Positions 14,064 through 21,206 of a stretch of DNA of 21,206 bases are shown here, piece by piece. Both the position numbers and the translations under genes were made by a program. Location: IMG/VR virus record IMGVR_UViG_3300031951_001419, positions 1 through 21,206 of that record; one strand, 5' to 3'. The DNA comes from a virus. The notes under the pieces were generated by a model, which was given only the letters and a program-made list of their open reading frames with translations, searched no databases and was not told where the DNA came from. Numbering within the stretch: position 1 is the first letter of the stretch; each line of letters starts with the position of its first letter.

Positions 14064-14999
14064 TTAGGAAAAACTTTGAACTGCAGCAATTGCCGATGTA
14101 TTTTTAGTTTTTCTTGCGGTAACTCTTTCTCTTAAATTTTTACATCCCCAATTTTGAAGTTCTTTCTCTTTTTTTGTATTTTTTACGGCATTTAAATTCG
14201 TTCTATTTACTGCAGCATCTCGTTGTGCTCTTAAAGATACAATTTGTGCTTGAAGTGCTGTAATTGAATTGGCAATTGATACACAAGTTGCACCAGGTAC
14301 TGTTGCTCCAGTATAGTAAACATTAGGGACAGTTGAAATACGTCTGGCACTGTGATCTGTCGTTATTCCAGACACATCAAATCTTCCTTGACTTGTAACT
14401 AATGATCCACCATCATCTTGCTTTACATTTTCATAACCATATCCAGCATAAGATGTTGATAGTGTTACAGTATCATCCGGATCAAAGGGATCTTCTGCGG
14501 CAAAATTTTGATTTGGTCCAGACATACTTTGAAATATCTTTAATGCATCTCTATCTTGATTGATTACGGTATAAGTGGCAAGATCTGTAGTTACTCCCGA
14601 ACATATTGTATTACCAGGCAATGTGGTGCTGCAAGCAACTCCAGGCCAGCAGTTTCCACTAGTTGCTTGTGCAGATAACGTTGCAATTTGAGATTTTAAT
14701 TCATTAATCTGTGCATTGAATGATATAATTGTATTATCAGGAATTGCACAAAACTGTTGAAGAGTTTTGACATCATCCTCAATTTGCTGTTCAACTTTTC
14801 CAACTACACTCTCATCATATAAACCACTATCTTCTTCTACTTCTTCTTTTGACCAAGTTCCATTAGCATTTTGAATGATGTTCACTTTCATCATCTTTGT
14901 TGGTGCCGTAACATCAGATTGTTTATCAAAGACACCGTTTAATTGATTTTGCTCATTCTCAAAAACTTTAAGAGCATTATTTCTTAAATTTTCATCCAT
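14064..14999 (-). CDS. Coiled-coil virion-type protein, 311 aa
   Basis: Two helical, coiled-coil-like stretches: about residues 64-112 (KVEQQIEDDVKTLQQF...NAQINELKSQIATLSAQ) and 240-262 (SIANSITALQAQIVSLRAQRD). Between them is a Cys/Gly/Thr/Ser-rich region with possible beta structure (CWPGVACSTTLPGNTICSG at about 117-135), and then a basic C-terminus. It follows a small S74 fibre and lies at the end of the baseplate module, so a fibre or baseplate-associated structural role is likely. No family is recognised. An AATAAATA octamer lies 25 nt before the ATG. Confidence 0.75.
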   Translation of the reverse strand: MDENLRNNALKVFENEQNQLNGVFDKQSDVTAPTKMMKVNIIQNANGTWSKEEVEEDSGLYDESVVGKVEQQIEDDVKTLQQFCAIPDNTIISFNAQINELKSQIATLSAQATSGNCWPGVACSTTLPGNTICSGVTTDLATYTVINQDRDALKIFQSMSGPNQNFAAEDPFDPDDTVTLSTSYAGYGYENVKQDDGGSLVTSQGRFDVSGITTDHSARRISTVPNVYYTGATVPGATCVSIANSITALQAQIVSLRAQRDAAVNRTNLNAVKNTKKEKELQNWGCKNLRERVTARKTKNTSAIAAVQSFS

Positions 15000-15023
15000 T
15001 TAATTGAATCATCGTAATAATTT

Positions 15024-15818
15024 TTATTTATTTCCTTCTAGGTCTGTTATTCTTTGCTTTAGTTCTTCAATTTGTTGTTGTTGTTCTTTAATTGCTTCAA
15101 TTAAAACAGCTGTTAAATTTCCATATTCAACAGTTTTTAAATCTTCATTTTCTATTTTTTCTCTAACAACAACTTCTGGAATAACTTTTTCAACTTCTTG
15201 AGCAATAAGTCCAATTGCAATATCTTGTTTTTTTGCTCTACCAGGTACGACATCAGGATTCCAACTAAAAGAAACTCCTCTTAAACTTAATACTTTTTCA
15301 AGAGAATTTTCTAAATTAACAACGTTGGTTTTTGATCTTTGATCTGATGGGCACGGAGCACAAATAGTAGATCCGTTGTAAAGCCATGCACCTTTAAGTT
15401 TTCCTGCAGGTGATTTTAAATCCATTGTGAATGCGTTTGCATCAAATTTTGGAGCAACTGTACTCCACTCAGGAACTGCGGCAGCTTTAATTCCATTAAG
15501 TTCAGAATTAACACCATTATAAGATATGTCTAATGCTCCAAGAGAAATGTTTGATCCAATTTTGATGTCAGATCCAAAACAATTTCTAATACCAGTTAGT
15601 TGTTCAAGTCCAATCGTATTAATTGATAATGGTGAAGTTGCTGAAGGACCGACTACCAATGAAGCAGCAAAAGGAGTTGCCATTGCACCTTGACCACAGT
15701 GCAATTTATGAATTGATGCAGTTCCAGGTTCCCAAAATCCTTTTGGAATTACAAGTGCTCCACCAACTAGAGGATTAAAAACATCTAATGTACCAACATC
15801 TAGAGTATCAAAAGCCAT
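15024..15818 (-). CDS. Small tail fibre with C-terminal S74 chaperone, 264 aa
   Basis: Residues 1-157 form a short fibre-like body with beta-rich segments (MAFDTLDVGTLDVFNPLVGG... and NISLGALDISYNGVNSEL). From S158 the sequence is S-D-Q-R-S-K163, then IGLIAQEVEKVIPEVV at about 202-217, and a terminal coiled coil (AIKEQQQQIEELKQRITDLEG). This is an S74 intramolecular chaperone; the family cuts before the Ser, leaving a mature body of about 157 aa after trimer assembly. The chaperone resembles that of the 2008-aa fibre, suggesting a shared origin. The Shine-Dalgarno AAGGAG overlaps the stop of the spike-like gene before it. Confidence 0.85.
   Translation of the reverse strand: MAFDTLDVGTLDVFNPLVGGALVIPKGFWEPGTASIHKLHCGQGAMATPFAASLVVGPSATSPLSINTIGLEQLTGIRNCFGSDIKIGSNISLGALDISYNGVNSELNGIKAAAVPEWSTVAPKFDANAFTMDLKSPAGKLKGAWLYNGSTICAPCPSDQRSKTNVVNLENSLEKVLSLRGVSFSWNPDVVPGRAKKQDIAIGLIAQEVEKVIPEVVVREKIENEDLKTVEYGNLTAVLIEAIKEQQQQIEELKQRITDLEGNK
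15025..15032 (-). promoter_or_regulatory. Late-promoter-like octamer AATAAATA
   Basis: Minus-strand AATAAATA, 25 nt before the ATG at 14999. It contains the TAA stop (15024-15026 overlap) of the upstream S74 fibre gene. It matches 7 of 8 bases of the T4 late consensus. Confidence 0.5.
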
Positions 15819-15823
15819 AAATT

Positions 15824-15829
15824 CTCCTT
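15824..15829 (-). promoter_or_regulatory. Shine-Dalgarno AAGGAG for the small fibre
   Basis: Minus-strand AAGGAG overlapping the TAA stop of the upstream gene and 5 nt before the ATG. Together these indicate translational coupling of spike and fibre genes. Confidence 0.65.
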
Positions 15830-16415
15830 ATTTGCAACTAAGTGCGATTCCATCAATTAGATCCTTAACTGGACCTGGAATAAAATTTCCTAAAACACCA
15901 GCAAGTGGTGATCCTTTACTTATATCCTTACATAACATGTAAATAATACCATCGGCATTGAAAGTGATTGAATCTGGAGTTGACATGCAGATTTTTGCAC
16001 CACCCAAAGTCATTTGCTCTCCAGCAGTCATGGTAATTGCTTCGTTTGCTTTTACCATAAATGAACCATCATTGCCATCTCCAATGGTCTCAATGAAAAT
16101 ATTCTTTGCTTTTAACTTAATATTTCCATTCTCGGCAATAATTGAGATATCACCTTCCTCAACAATAATTGATTTGGTTACGTTCTCTTTTTCTTTTTGT
16201 TTTCGATCATCTCCAGGTTTTTGTCCTTTGATGATCTCATGAGAAGTTCCACGAACTATTTCACCCTTGTTTCCATCCTTGGTATGAGTTTGATTATACC
16301 CATTTGTTAATGAAACAGTGTATTGAAGTCCTGGATCTTTTTTCTTCTCTGCTCCTGGACCAAAGAATACTTTTCCGTATGGGTTATCACTAAGTAACCA
16401 TTCTGGTTTTGACAT
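15828..16415 (-). CDS. 5: gp5-like beta-helix spike domain protein, 195 aa
   Basis: Residues 1-80 are charged and polar, with MSKPEWLLSDNPYGKVFFGPG at the start. Residues 82-160 show short alternating strands of the type seen in the triple-stranded beta-helix spike of T4 gp5 (SIIVEEGDISIIAENGNIKL, IFIETIGDGNDGSFMV, AITMTAGEQMTLGGAKICM, SITFNADGIIYML). The C-terminus is helical and hydrophobic with a terminal Cys. It is shorter than T4 gp5 (575 aa) and has only the spike part; the OB-fold part is in the 252-aa gene two cistrons upstream. It is probably the membrane-piercing tip of the tail tube. A GAGG Shine-Dalgarno lies inside the last codons of the upstream gene. Assignment as a gp5 part is inference. 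Confidence 0.65.
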   Translation of the reverse strand: MSKPEWLLSDNPYGKVFFGPGAEKKKDPGLQYTVSLTNGYNQTHTKDGNKGEIVRGTSHEIIKGQKPGDDRKQKEKENVTKSIIVEEGDISIIAENGNIKLKAKNIFIETIGDGNDGSFMVKANEAITMTAGEQMTLGGAKICMSTPDSITFNADGIIYMLCKDISKGSPLAGVLGNFIPGPVKDLIDGIALSCK

Positions 16416-16418
16416 ATT

Positions 16419-18815
16419 TTACCTCACGCAATCAATAACTCTGATGATGTTTCTCTGCCCAGTTTGAGTTGTTGCTCCAAGTTCATCATCTGTGGCAACT
16501 CTACTTTTAACAGTAGCATCTCGACGTGTCGTTGGATCTAGAACCCTTCTACTTCCTGAGTCGATAGAAATATTTGGAGTTGCATTAGGATCTACTTGTT
16601 GTGTACCATCACCAGGGAGTGGATTGACTCTAATAATTTCAAACACAGGTTTAATCTCGACTCCAGCACCAGCATCACTATTTATTTCTATTTCAGGGAT
16701 GTCCGTAATACCACAAATTCTGTTTGAAAGTTGTATGTCAATAATTTGTCCAGATTCTGTCATTTTAACAACTGCCTTAAGACCTTCAAGATTGGGAGTG
16801 ATCTTAACAGTATCAGTTGGTTTATATCCAATACCTGTTGAAAGAATTTTAAATCCAGATAAACAGACGTTGTAATCATTAACTCTTGTTCTGGTTGGAT
16901 CAGGATCTATTGGTTCATCAAATTCATTCAATCCTGTTGGTTGACTTACATATCCAGCACCTGAATTTACAACTACAATGTTAGTAACTTCTCCATCATC
17001 ATTAATTTCTGCATATGCCGAAGCGTAATTTCCATTCTCACAGGGATCTAATATCGTGACAAAAGGAGGACTGCTATAATTAGATCCACCAAAGACCAGA
17101 TCAACTCCAACAATTCTACCAATTCGATCTACTACGGCATTACCAATCGCACCAGATCCACCACCACCAAAGATTTCAACTGATGGAGGACCACATCTAA
17201 ATGGTGCCGTATCACATTGAGTGATGCTATCTGGAATTGTGCCATCATATTGCCCTAGTGTTCCACCAAAAATTGGTAGATCTTTTGTCCATCCAGTTGC
17301 ACCTTCAATGATTTGAGAATCGGATGGAATTGGTAAGAAGTTATTAAAATTGTCAATATCCTGTTGATTTGGACCGTCCTTCAGAGGATTACCTATGAAA
17401 CTTTTAACCTGCGGACAGTTTGGCTTTGCACACAAGAATGATTCAAATCCAAGAATAAAATCAAGTGCCTGGAAGACTGATCCTGCAATTTTACCAACAC
17501 CACCTAGTACATCATTGATTTGATCAAGTATAGGACCGATTGCCTTATCAATATCTGATGCTAACTTATTGATTAGAGAATTTGTCCACTGTTCTGCAGC
17601 ACAAAAAGGAATATTAACAACTTTGCCAATGAGTTCAAATAAGAAATCACCGACCATTTGTGCCAATCCCTTGACAATATCTTTGAACTTACAAAAAATT
17701 GTATCGACGACTTTTTGTACGATAGTATTCTTAATTGCCTTGGCAACTGTTGGTATAAGAATATCGAGGAGATCTTGTATACCTGCTCTGATTTTTCCGA
17801 TTAGATAGTTTCTCAATCTCTGAATAAGAATTTTAAGAATAGCAGCAATAATACTTCCAGTGTTACGAATCAAACTACTGATCTGACCAATTTTATTGAT
17901 TGTTCCATTAACATATAGTTGACCGTACTTTTTAATCTTCTTGAGAGTTTTGAAGAAACTGAGTAGTGCGGTATTGATTCCAGCAAGTTCTGATGTTCCG
18001 CAAGGATCTGGTTGAACTCTTTCCTTTTGATACGTTTGTAGAGCTTCTTGGAATGCTGTTGAATTGATATATTCTTCACACTTGGGAGGATCTACATATC
18101 CAACTCCCTTGTCAGTTTGTAATGTTTTACATGCTGCAGATTTTCTCTTTGCTTTTTCTTTGTCAATTGAATCAAGAATATTTTGAGTTGATTTAAACAG
18201 TTCTTGCTGCTCTGGAGTCCAGGTATCACTACCTTGCTCATTTAATTGTGCAACTACATCATTATTACCCTTTGCAATTCTATCAATTGTTTCGTCCGAA
18301 ACATTTGCCCATACAGGATCTGGTTGAATTGGAGTATCTGGGACAAATACTGATGGTTGCTCTGAATACGTTCGTGCATTTGGACTACTAGCAATTTTTC
18401 GTCTAATACGATTTGCTATGTCGGCACTCATCTCACCAACAATTCTTTCATTAGTTTGTTCATTGATTGCAATATATGCAGATCCATCAGAACTTACTTT
18501 TATAGTTGTTGGTTTTCCTTCAAGATCAAGTCCAGTAAATGTATTTCCAGCAAGATCTGTTCCTGGTCTTGGTTTTCTGGGTGGTGATACTGGTCCTTGA
18601 GTTACATTTACTCCAGCAGGAATTGAAACCTTTTTTTGTGTTGGTATGTTTGGTATCTGACCTTTTGATTCTATTTCTTTAACTACATCATAATTTTCTA
18701 CAAACGTTGCCGTATAATTATCAGGTCCAAGTAAATACCACTGTGGTTTATTTTCTACTTGAACGTATATTTTTCCACCAATTACTTTAGTTTTGGTTAC
18801 GTTATTTACAGACAT
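16419..18815 (-). CDS. Large cysteine-rich baseplate/virion protein, 798 aa
   Basis: No named family recognised. N-terminal 1-270 is soluble and charged. Residues about 280-460 are a long helical, hydrophobic/amphipathic region (for example SIIAAILKILIQRLRNYLIGKI and LFELIGKVVNIPFCAAEQW). Residues about 545-725 contain repeated beta units ending in GxGY or GSNY (VFGGSNYSSPPFVTI, VVNSGAGYVSQPT, STGIGYKPTDTVKI). The C-terminus is basic and polar. About 13 Cys are spread along the chain, unusual for a cytoplasmic phage protein. It lies between the OB-fold and spike genes, so it probably belongs to the baseplate hub complex. It has a strong Shine-Dalgarno (AAGGAGG) and a late-like octamer upstream. 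The stop overlaps the spike ribosome site. Confidence 0.75.
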   Translation of the reverse strand: MSVNNVTKTKVIGGKIYVQVENKPQWYLLGPDNYTATFVENYDVVKEIESKGQIPNIPTQKKVSIPAGVNVTQGPVSPPRKPRPGTDLAGNTFTGLDLEGKPTTIKVSSDGSAYIAINEQTNERIVGEMSADIANRIRRKIASSPNARTYSEQPSVFVPDTPIQPDPVWANVSDETIDRIAKGNNDVVAQLNEQGSDTWTPEQQELFKSTQNILDSIDKEKAKRKSAACKTLQTDKGVGYVDPPKCEEYINSTAFQEALQTYQKERVQPDPCGTSELAGINTALLSFFKTLKKIKKYGQLYVNGTINKIGQISSLIRNTGSIIAAILKILIQRLRNYLIGKIRAGIQDLLDILIPTVAKAIKNTIVQKVVDTIFCKFKDIVKGLAQMVGDFLFELIGKVVNIPFCAAEQWTNSLINKLASDIDKAIGPILDQINDVLGGVGKIAGSVFQALDFILGFESFLCAKPNCPQVKSFIGNPLKDGPNQQDIDNFNNFLPIPSDSQIIEGATGWTKDLPIFGGTLGQYDGTIPDSITQCDTAPFRCGPPSVEIFGGGGSGAIGNAVVDRIGRIVGVDLVFGGSNYSSPPFVTILDPCENGNYASAYAEINDDGEVTNIVVVNSGAGYVSQPTGLNEFDEPIDPDPTRTRVNDYNVCLSGFKILSTGIGYKPTDTVKITPNLEGLKAVVKMTESGQIIDIQLSNRICGITDIPEIEINSDAGAGVEIKPVFEIIRVNPLPGDGTQQVDPNATPNISIDSGSRRVLDPTTRRDATVKSRVATDDELGATTQTGQRNIIRVIDCVR

Positions 18816-18826
18816 TTATATTTTCA

Positions 18827-18833
18827 CCTCCTT
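18827..18833 (-). promoter_or_regulatory. Shine-Dalgarno AAGGAGG for the 798-aa gene
   Basis: Minus-strand AAGGAGG, 11 nt before the ATG at 18815, the strongest ribosome binding site seen in the window. Confidence 0.65.
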
Positions 18834-18840
18834 ATTCTGA

Positions 18841-18848
18841 TATTTATG
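18841..18848 (-). promoter_or_regulatory. Late-promoter-like octamer CATAAATA
   Basis: Minus-strand CATAAATA, 25 nt before the ATG at 18815 and just after the stop (18856-18858) of the OB-fold gene. It precedes a strong Shine-Dalgarno, so it is one of the more believable late promoters here. Confidence 0.6.
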
Positions 18849-18855
18849 GGTCATA

Positions 18856-19614
18856 TTATCCTCTCCCAGCTGCTCTATTGGCATAGAAAGTTGCGGAAGC
18901 ATCATCTCCACGAAGTGTTGCTTCTTTACTCATTTGTAGGTTAAAAGCAGTTTCCTGCATTTTATTAAAGGTTGCGAGAGTGGAAACAGGAATATCTCGG
19001 TCTTTATAAGTATAATTTGTTTTGTTTCCATCAGCATCAATAATAGTAACAGTTTTTGTCCCATCTGGACTTTCTGTGATTATAGGTTCTTTTGGAATTC
19101 CACTTTCTGATACATTTTTGGATTGGGGATCTTTAGTTGCTCCAGCAATTTCTTCCTTTGTCGGTTGTGCTGGTCCTTTTGGTTTTGTATCATCACCAAT
19201 GATCTGATGAGCTCCAGGAGTTAATCCAGAATTGAAACGATCTACCCTTTTGAATTCTGTCGTACCATTTTTAGATTCTCGTATGTCAAATTGAGTTAGG
19301 TTATTACCAAATACATGAACGACTGCTGGAATCTGTTCACTCTCATCCAAATAACATGCCATGACCCATTCACCACCCCACAATCCACAAGAACCACCAT
19401 TCAAGTTACCATGAGAAGTTGATTTTAAAACAATTGCCCAGGGTAAGTTTTCGTCTTTTACTTCATTCATACTAGGATGCTTTCCAGGTATTCGAATTCT
19501 AACTCGATCTCCATGGGCATCTTGCCACTTTGCATTTTTCACATGCTGATTTTGACCAGGAGCAACTTGGGCAATAAAGAATTTATTGATATTGACCGTT
19601 GCTAAATTATTCAT
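18856..19614 (-). CDS. 5: gp5-like OB-fold baseplate hub protein, 252 aa
   Basis: Residues about 10-105 match the gp5/VgrG N-terminal OB-fold pattern: FFIAQVAPGQNQ, then DRVRIRIPGKHP, LPWAIVLKSTS, GLWGGEWVMACYLDESEQIPAVVHVFG. Residues about 140-250 are a Pro/Lys/Asp-rich linker and a mixed helix/strand tail (ITESPDGTKTVTIIDADGN). No lysozyme domain is present, whereas T4 gp5 has one between its OB-fold and spike; the spike here is a separate gene. Its likely place is the central baseplate hub, joined to the gp27-like product. The ATG overlaps the previous stop (TAATG), suggesting translational coupling. gp5 naming is based on domain pattern and order. Confidence 0.75.
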   Translation of the reverse strand: MNNLATVNINKFFIAQVAPGQNQHVKNAKWQDAHGDRVRIRIPGKHPSMNEVKDENLPWAIVLKSTSHGNLNGGSCGLWGGEWVMACYLDESEQIPAVVHVFGNNLTQFDIRESKNGTTEFKRVDRFNSGLTPGAHQIIGDDTKPKGPAQPTKEEIAGATKDPQSKNVSESGIPKEPIITESPDGTKTVTIIDADGNKTNYTYKDRDIPVSTLATFNKMQETAFNLQMSKEATLRGDDASATFYANRAAGRG

Positions 19615-20900
19615 TACTTGCTTTTATTTGTATATAGACCGTAAGTGTCACGAACTAGTGTCATTGATGTAAAAGATCTTAAAGGATCAAAATGATGACA
19701 CAAATTGACAATCAAATATTTTCCACTGTTGACCGGATCACCAACTCCCTGAGTTTTCTTTCCCTGTGACACAATCTCAAAGTCACATTGAATTGTATTA
19801 CCTGCTCTCAGATTTGGATTGCATGGAACTTGAACTTGAATGATCTGAGTGAATAGCAGATTATATCTCATTGTTGACTTTGCTTGCCATTCCTTTGGAT
19901 CATTATTTGGATCGTCTTTTATTTTAGAACTCAGAACTCCAATGTCTTTAATATGAAAATGAGTTCTTGTATAAGAATCTAATTGTGGAACAGATAGATT
20001 TTTACCTAATGATTTTTCAAGACCATTATCCGTTAACTTATAAATTCCCTCTTCATAACTAAAAGATTGAGGATCCCAAAAAATATTACGACTTTGATAC
20101 ACTCCAGACTTAAGTGCCGTGATTAGATCTTCTCTTTTAATGTCTGACTTAAGTGCAATCTTAAAGTCATTTTCATCATTCTCCACACCAGATCTTAAAA
20201 CATCTGTTCTATAATAAGTTTCAACTGGTGGTTGAGATACTAAGTCATCAATTGCTCTAAAATTAAATCCATCTCTGGTTTCATAGAAAAAATATCCAGG
20301 GTTCCCTCTTCCTGGTACAGATTTTGATGCTAGACTGCAAATGACATCAAACACATGACGAGTATTTCCAATGAATGAATATGAATTTCGAGTTGGTGTT
20401 TTAGTTGCAAGTTTTGTTTTCAGATAATCAGCAACTAATTTTTCTACAGTATTTGTGATATTACCCGAGTATGGTTTAAAAATTGCGGTCTCTTGATTTA
20501 GTACGGCAGATTTTGAAACCAAATTCATGACAATTGCTTCACGGTTTGATTCTTGATTTGGATTGATCTGCTTATCAAATACCAAAGGATTATTAGTAAA
20601 ATCAAGAGTTCCTAGTTTTGATCTGATTTTAAAGGATACATTTACATCACCATTCAGAGGAAGTGCAGAACTCAGTGTTCCAAATCTTGTTTGCTTATCA
20701 AAAGTTTTATCATAGGTAGTAGCACCACCAACATCCATTAAAGATAAAACTGCAGTAATATTTGGTGATAACAAACTCTCGTAGTAATCAAAACTTGTTA
20801 CTCTGGCACCATAAGGATCCTGACCAGTAATATCTACTCTCTTACCATTTTTTTGAATCTCAAAAAGTTCATATGCTGATGCCTGTGCTGCATTTGCCAT
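19614..20900 (-). CDS. 27: gp27/gpD-like baseplate hub protein, 428 aa
   Basis: The N-terminus (KRVDITGQDPYGARVTSFDYYESLLSPNITAVLSLMDVGG, about residues 20-58) matches the pattern of gp27/gpD-type tail hub proteins, in which a beta-sandwich stalk domain is followed by others. It is 428 aa against 391 aa in T4 gp27. Later parts include DVICSLASKSVPGRGNPGYFFYETRDGFNFRAIDDL (about 184-219) and a C-terminus with GDPVNSGKYLIVNLCHHFDP. In T4, gp27 trimers hold gp5 and join the tail tube; the next gene here is gp5-like, in the same order. GGAG lies before the ATG. Family call is from pattern and neighbour, not alignment. Confidence 0.7.
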   Translation of the reverse strand: MANAAQASAYELFEIQKNGKRVDITGQDPYGARVTSFDYYESLLSPNITAVLSLMDVGGATTYDKTFDKQTRFGTLSSALPLNGDVNVSFKIRSKLGTLDFTNNPLVFDKQINPNQESNREAIVMNLVSKSAVLNQETAIFKPYSGNITNTVEKLVADYLKTKLATKTPTRNSYSFIGNTRHVFDVICSLASKSVPGRGNPGYFFYETRDGFNFRAIDDLVSQPPVETYYRTDVLRSGVENDENDFKIALKSDIKREDLITALKSGVYQSRNIFWDPQSFSYEEGIYKLTDNGLEKSLGKNLSVPQLDSYTRTHFHIKDIGVLSSKIKDDPNNDPKEWQAKSTMRYNLLFTQIIQVQVPCNPNLRAGNTIQCDFEIVSQGKKTQGVGDPVNSGKYLIVNLCHHFDPLRSFTSMTLVRDTYGLYTNKSK

Positions 20901-20905
20901 TTATC

Positions 20906-21206
20906 TTATAATCTCCATATTTCTGGTAACTTCTGTCTTTGTGGTGATGAACTGGATGCCTGTTGCATTGGGACTGGATATGGAAATGGTACAAAAGTTT
21001 CTACTGGTTGTACCGCATAAATGAACAGTGATTGATTTCCACGACTACTTGTATTATTTAATAGTTTTCTGTTACCACCTCCACCAGGTCTTTCTAATGC
21101 CTTTAAAAGGTTTCCGGCAGCTCCAGATACTGGATCACCTGATCCTGCAGGAGATAATTGTACTCCACTGGGTGGTTGTACAATCTGTGCTGGTTTGATT
21201 GCTGTT
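20906..21206 (-). CDS. Unrecognised proline-rich virion-module protein, C-terminal part
   Basis: Only the last 99 codons are in the window; the 5' part runs off the right edge (first whole codon at 21205). Sequence is Pro/Gly/Ser/Gln-rich: QIVQPPSGVQLSPAGSGDP, ALERPGGGGNRKLL, then a hydrophobic strand region (NQSLFIYAVQPVETFVPFPYP), and ends RQKLPEIWRL. The composition suggests a disordered linker plus a C-terminal anchor. It stops 5 nt before the ATG of the gp27-like gene and likely belongs to the same baseplate operon. No family can be named from this fragment. Confidence 0.7.
   Translation of the reverse strand, partial: TAIKPAQIVQPPSGVQLSPAGSGDPVSGAAGNLLKALERPGGGGNRKLLNNTSSRGNQSLFIYAVQPVETFVPFPYPVPMQQASSSSPQRQKLPEIWRL

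Noticed and set aside
17870-18079. Minus-strand frame of 69 codons inside the 798-aa gene
   Set aside because: Out of frame within a long intact gene; no own ribosome site.

Overview
The window looks like a piece of a T4-like myovirus that infects marine picocyanobacteria (Synechococcus or Prochlorococcus). The reasons are: T4-type baseplate hub parts next to very long fibre proteins; T4-like late-promoter octamers (N-ATAAATA) in front of structural genes; near-consensus sigma-70 promoters in front of early-type genes; a 2OG-Fe(II) oxygenase; a small tRNA cluster; and several tiny conserved-looking proteins of the kind I associate with cyanomyoviruses. Host assignment is inference from gene content. 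All credible genes lie on the minus strand, so transcription runs from high to low coordinates, and genes are described here in that order.

Region 21206-14064 is a tail/baseplate module. It holds the C-terminus of an unrecognised proline-rich protein, a gp27/gpD-like hub protein, a gp5-like OB-fold protein, a 798-aa cysteine-rich virion protein, a gp5-like beta-helix spike, a small fibre with an S74 autoproteolytic chaperone domain, and a 311-aa coiled-coil protein. The T4 gp5 spike appears split into separate polypeptides, with no lysozyme domain visible.

Region 14065-12578 is an accessory and tRNA island. A consensus early promoter with direct repeats precedes a 65-aa protein, then a 56-aa Phd/YefM-like antitoxin with no visible toxin, a hairpin, tRNA-Ile(UAU), an HNH endonuclease, tRNA-Met/Ile2(CAU), tRNA-Leu(UAA) with its own promoter, and a 106-aa acidic protein. 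The HNH gene has a perfect TATAAATA in the loop of a 12-bp-arm hairpin just before its start. This is the layout used in T4 to restrict homing endonuclease expression to late infection.

Region 12542-3632 encodes two giant fibre-like virion proteins: 2008 aa with an S74 domain, and 955 aa without one. They share VGIGT-type repeats.

Region 3631-1641 holds a hairpin, two candidate promoters, a 411-aa SF2 (DEAH) helicase and a 185-aa PD-(D/E)XK-like protein. The latter has its own perfect TTGACA-17-TATAAT promoter. The pair resembles the motor and nuclease of a restriction-type enzyme. Region 1623-2 is a compact run of six small genes, several with ATGA stop/start overlaps, ending in a 2OG-Fe(II) oxygenase.
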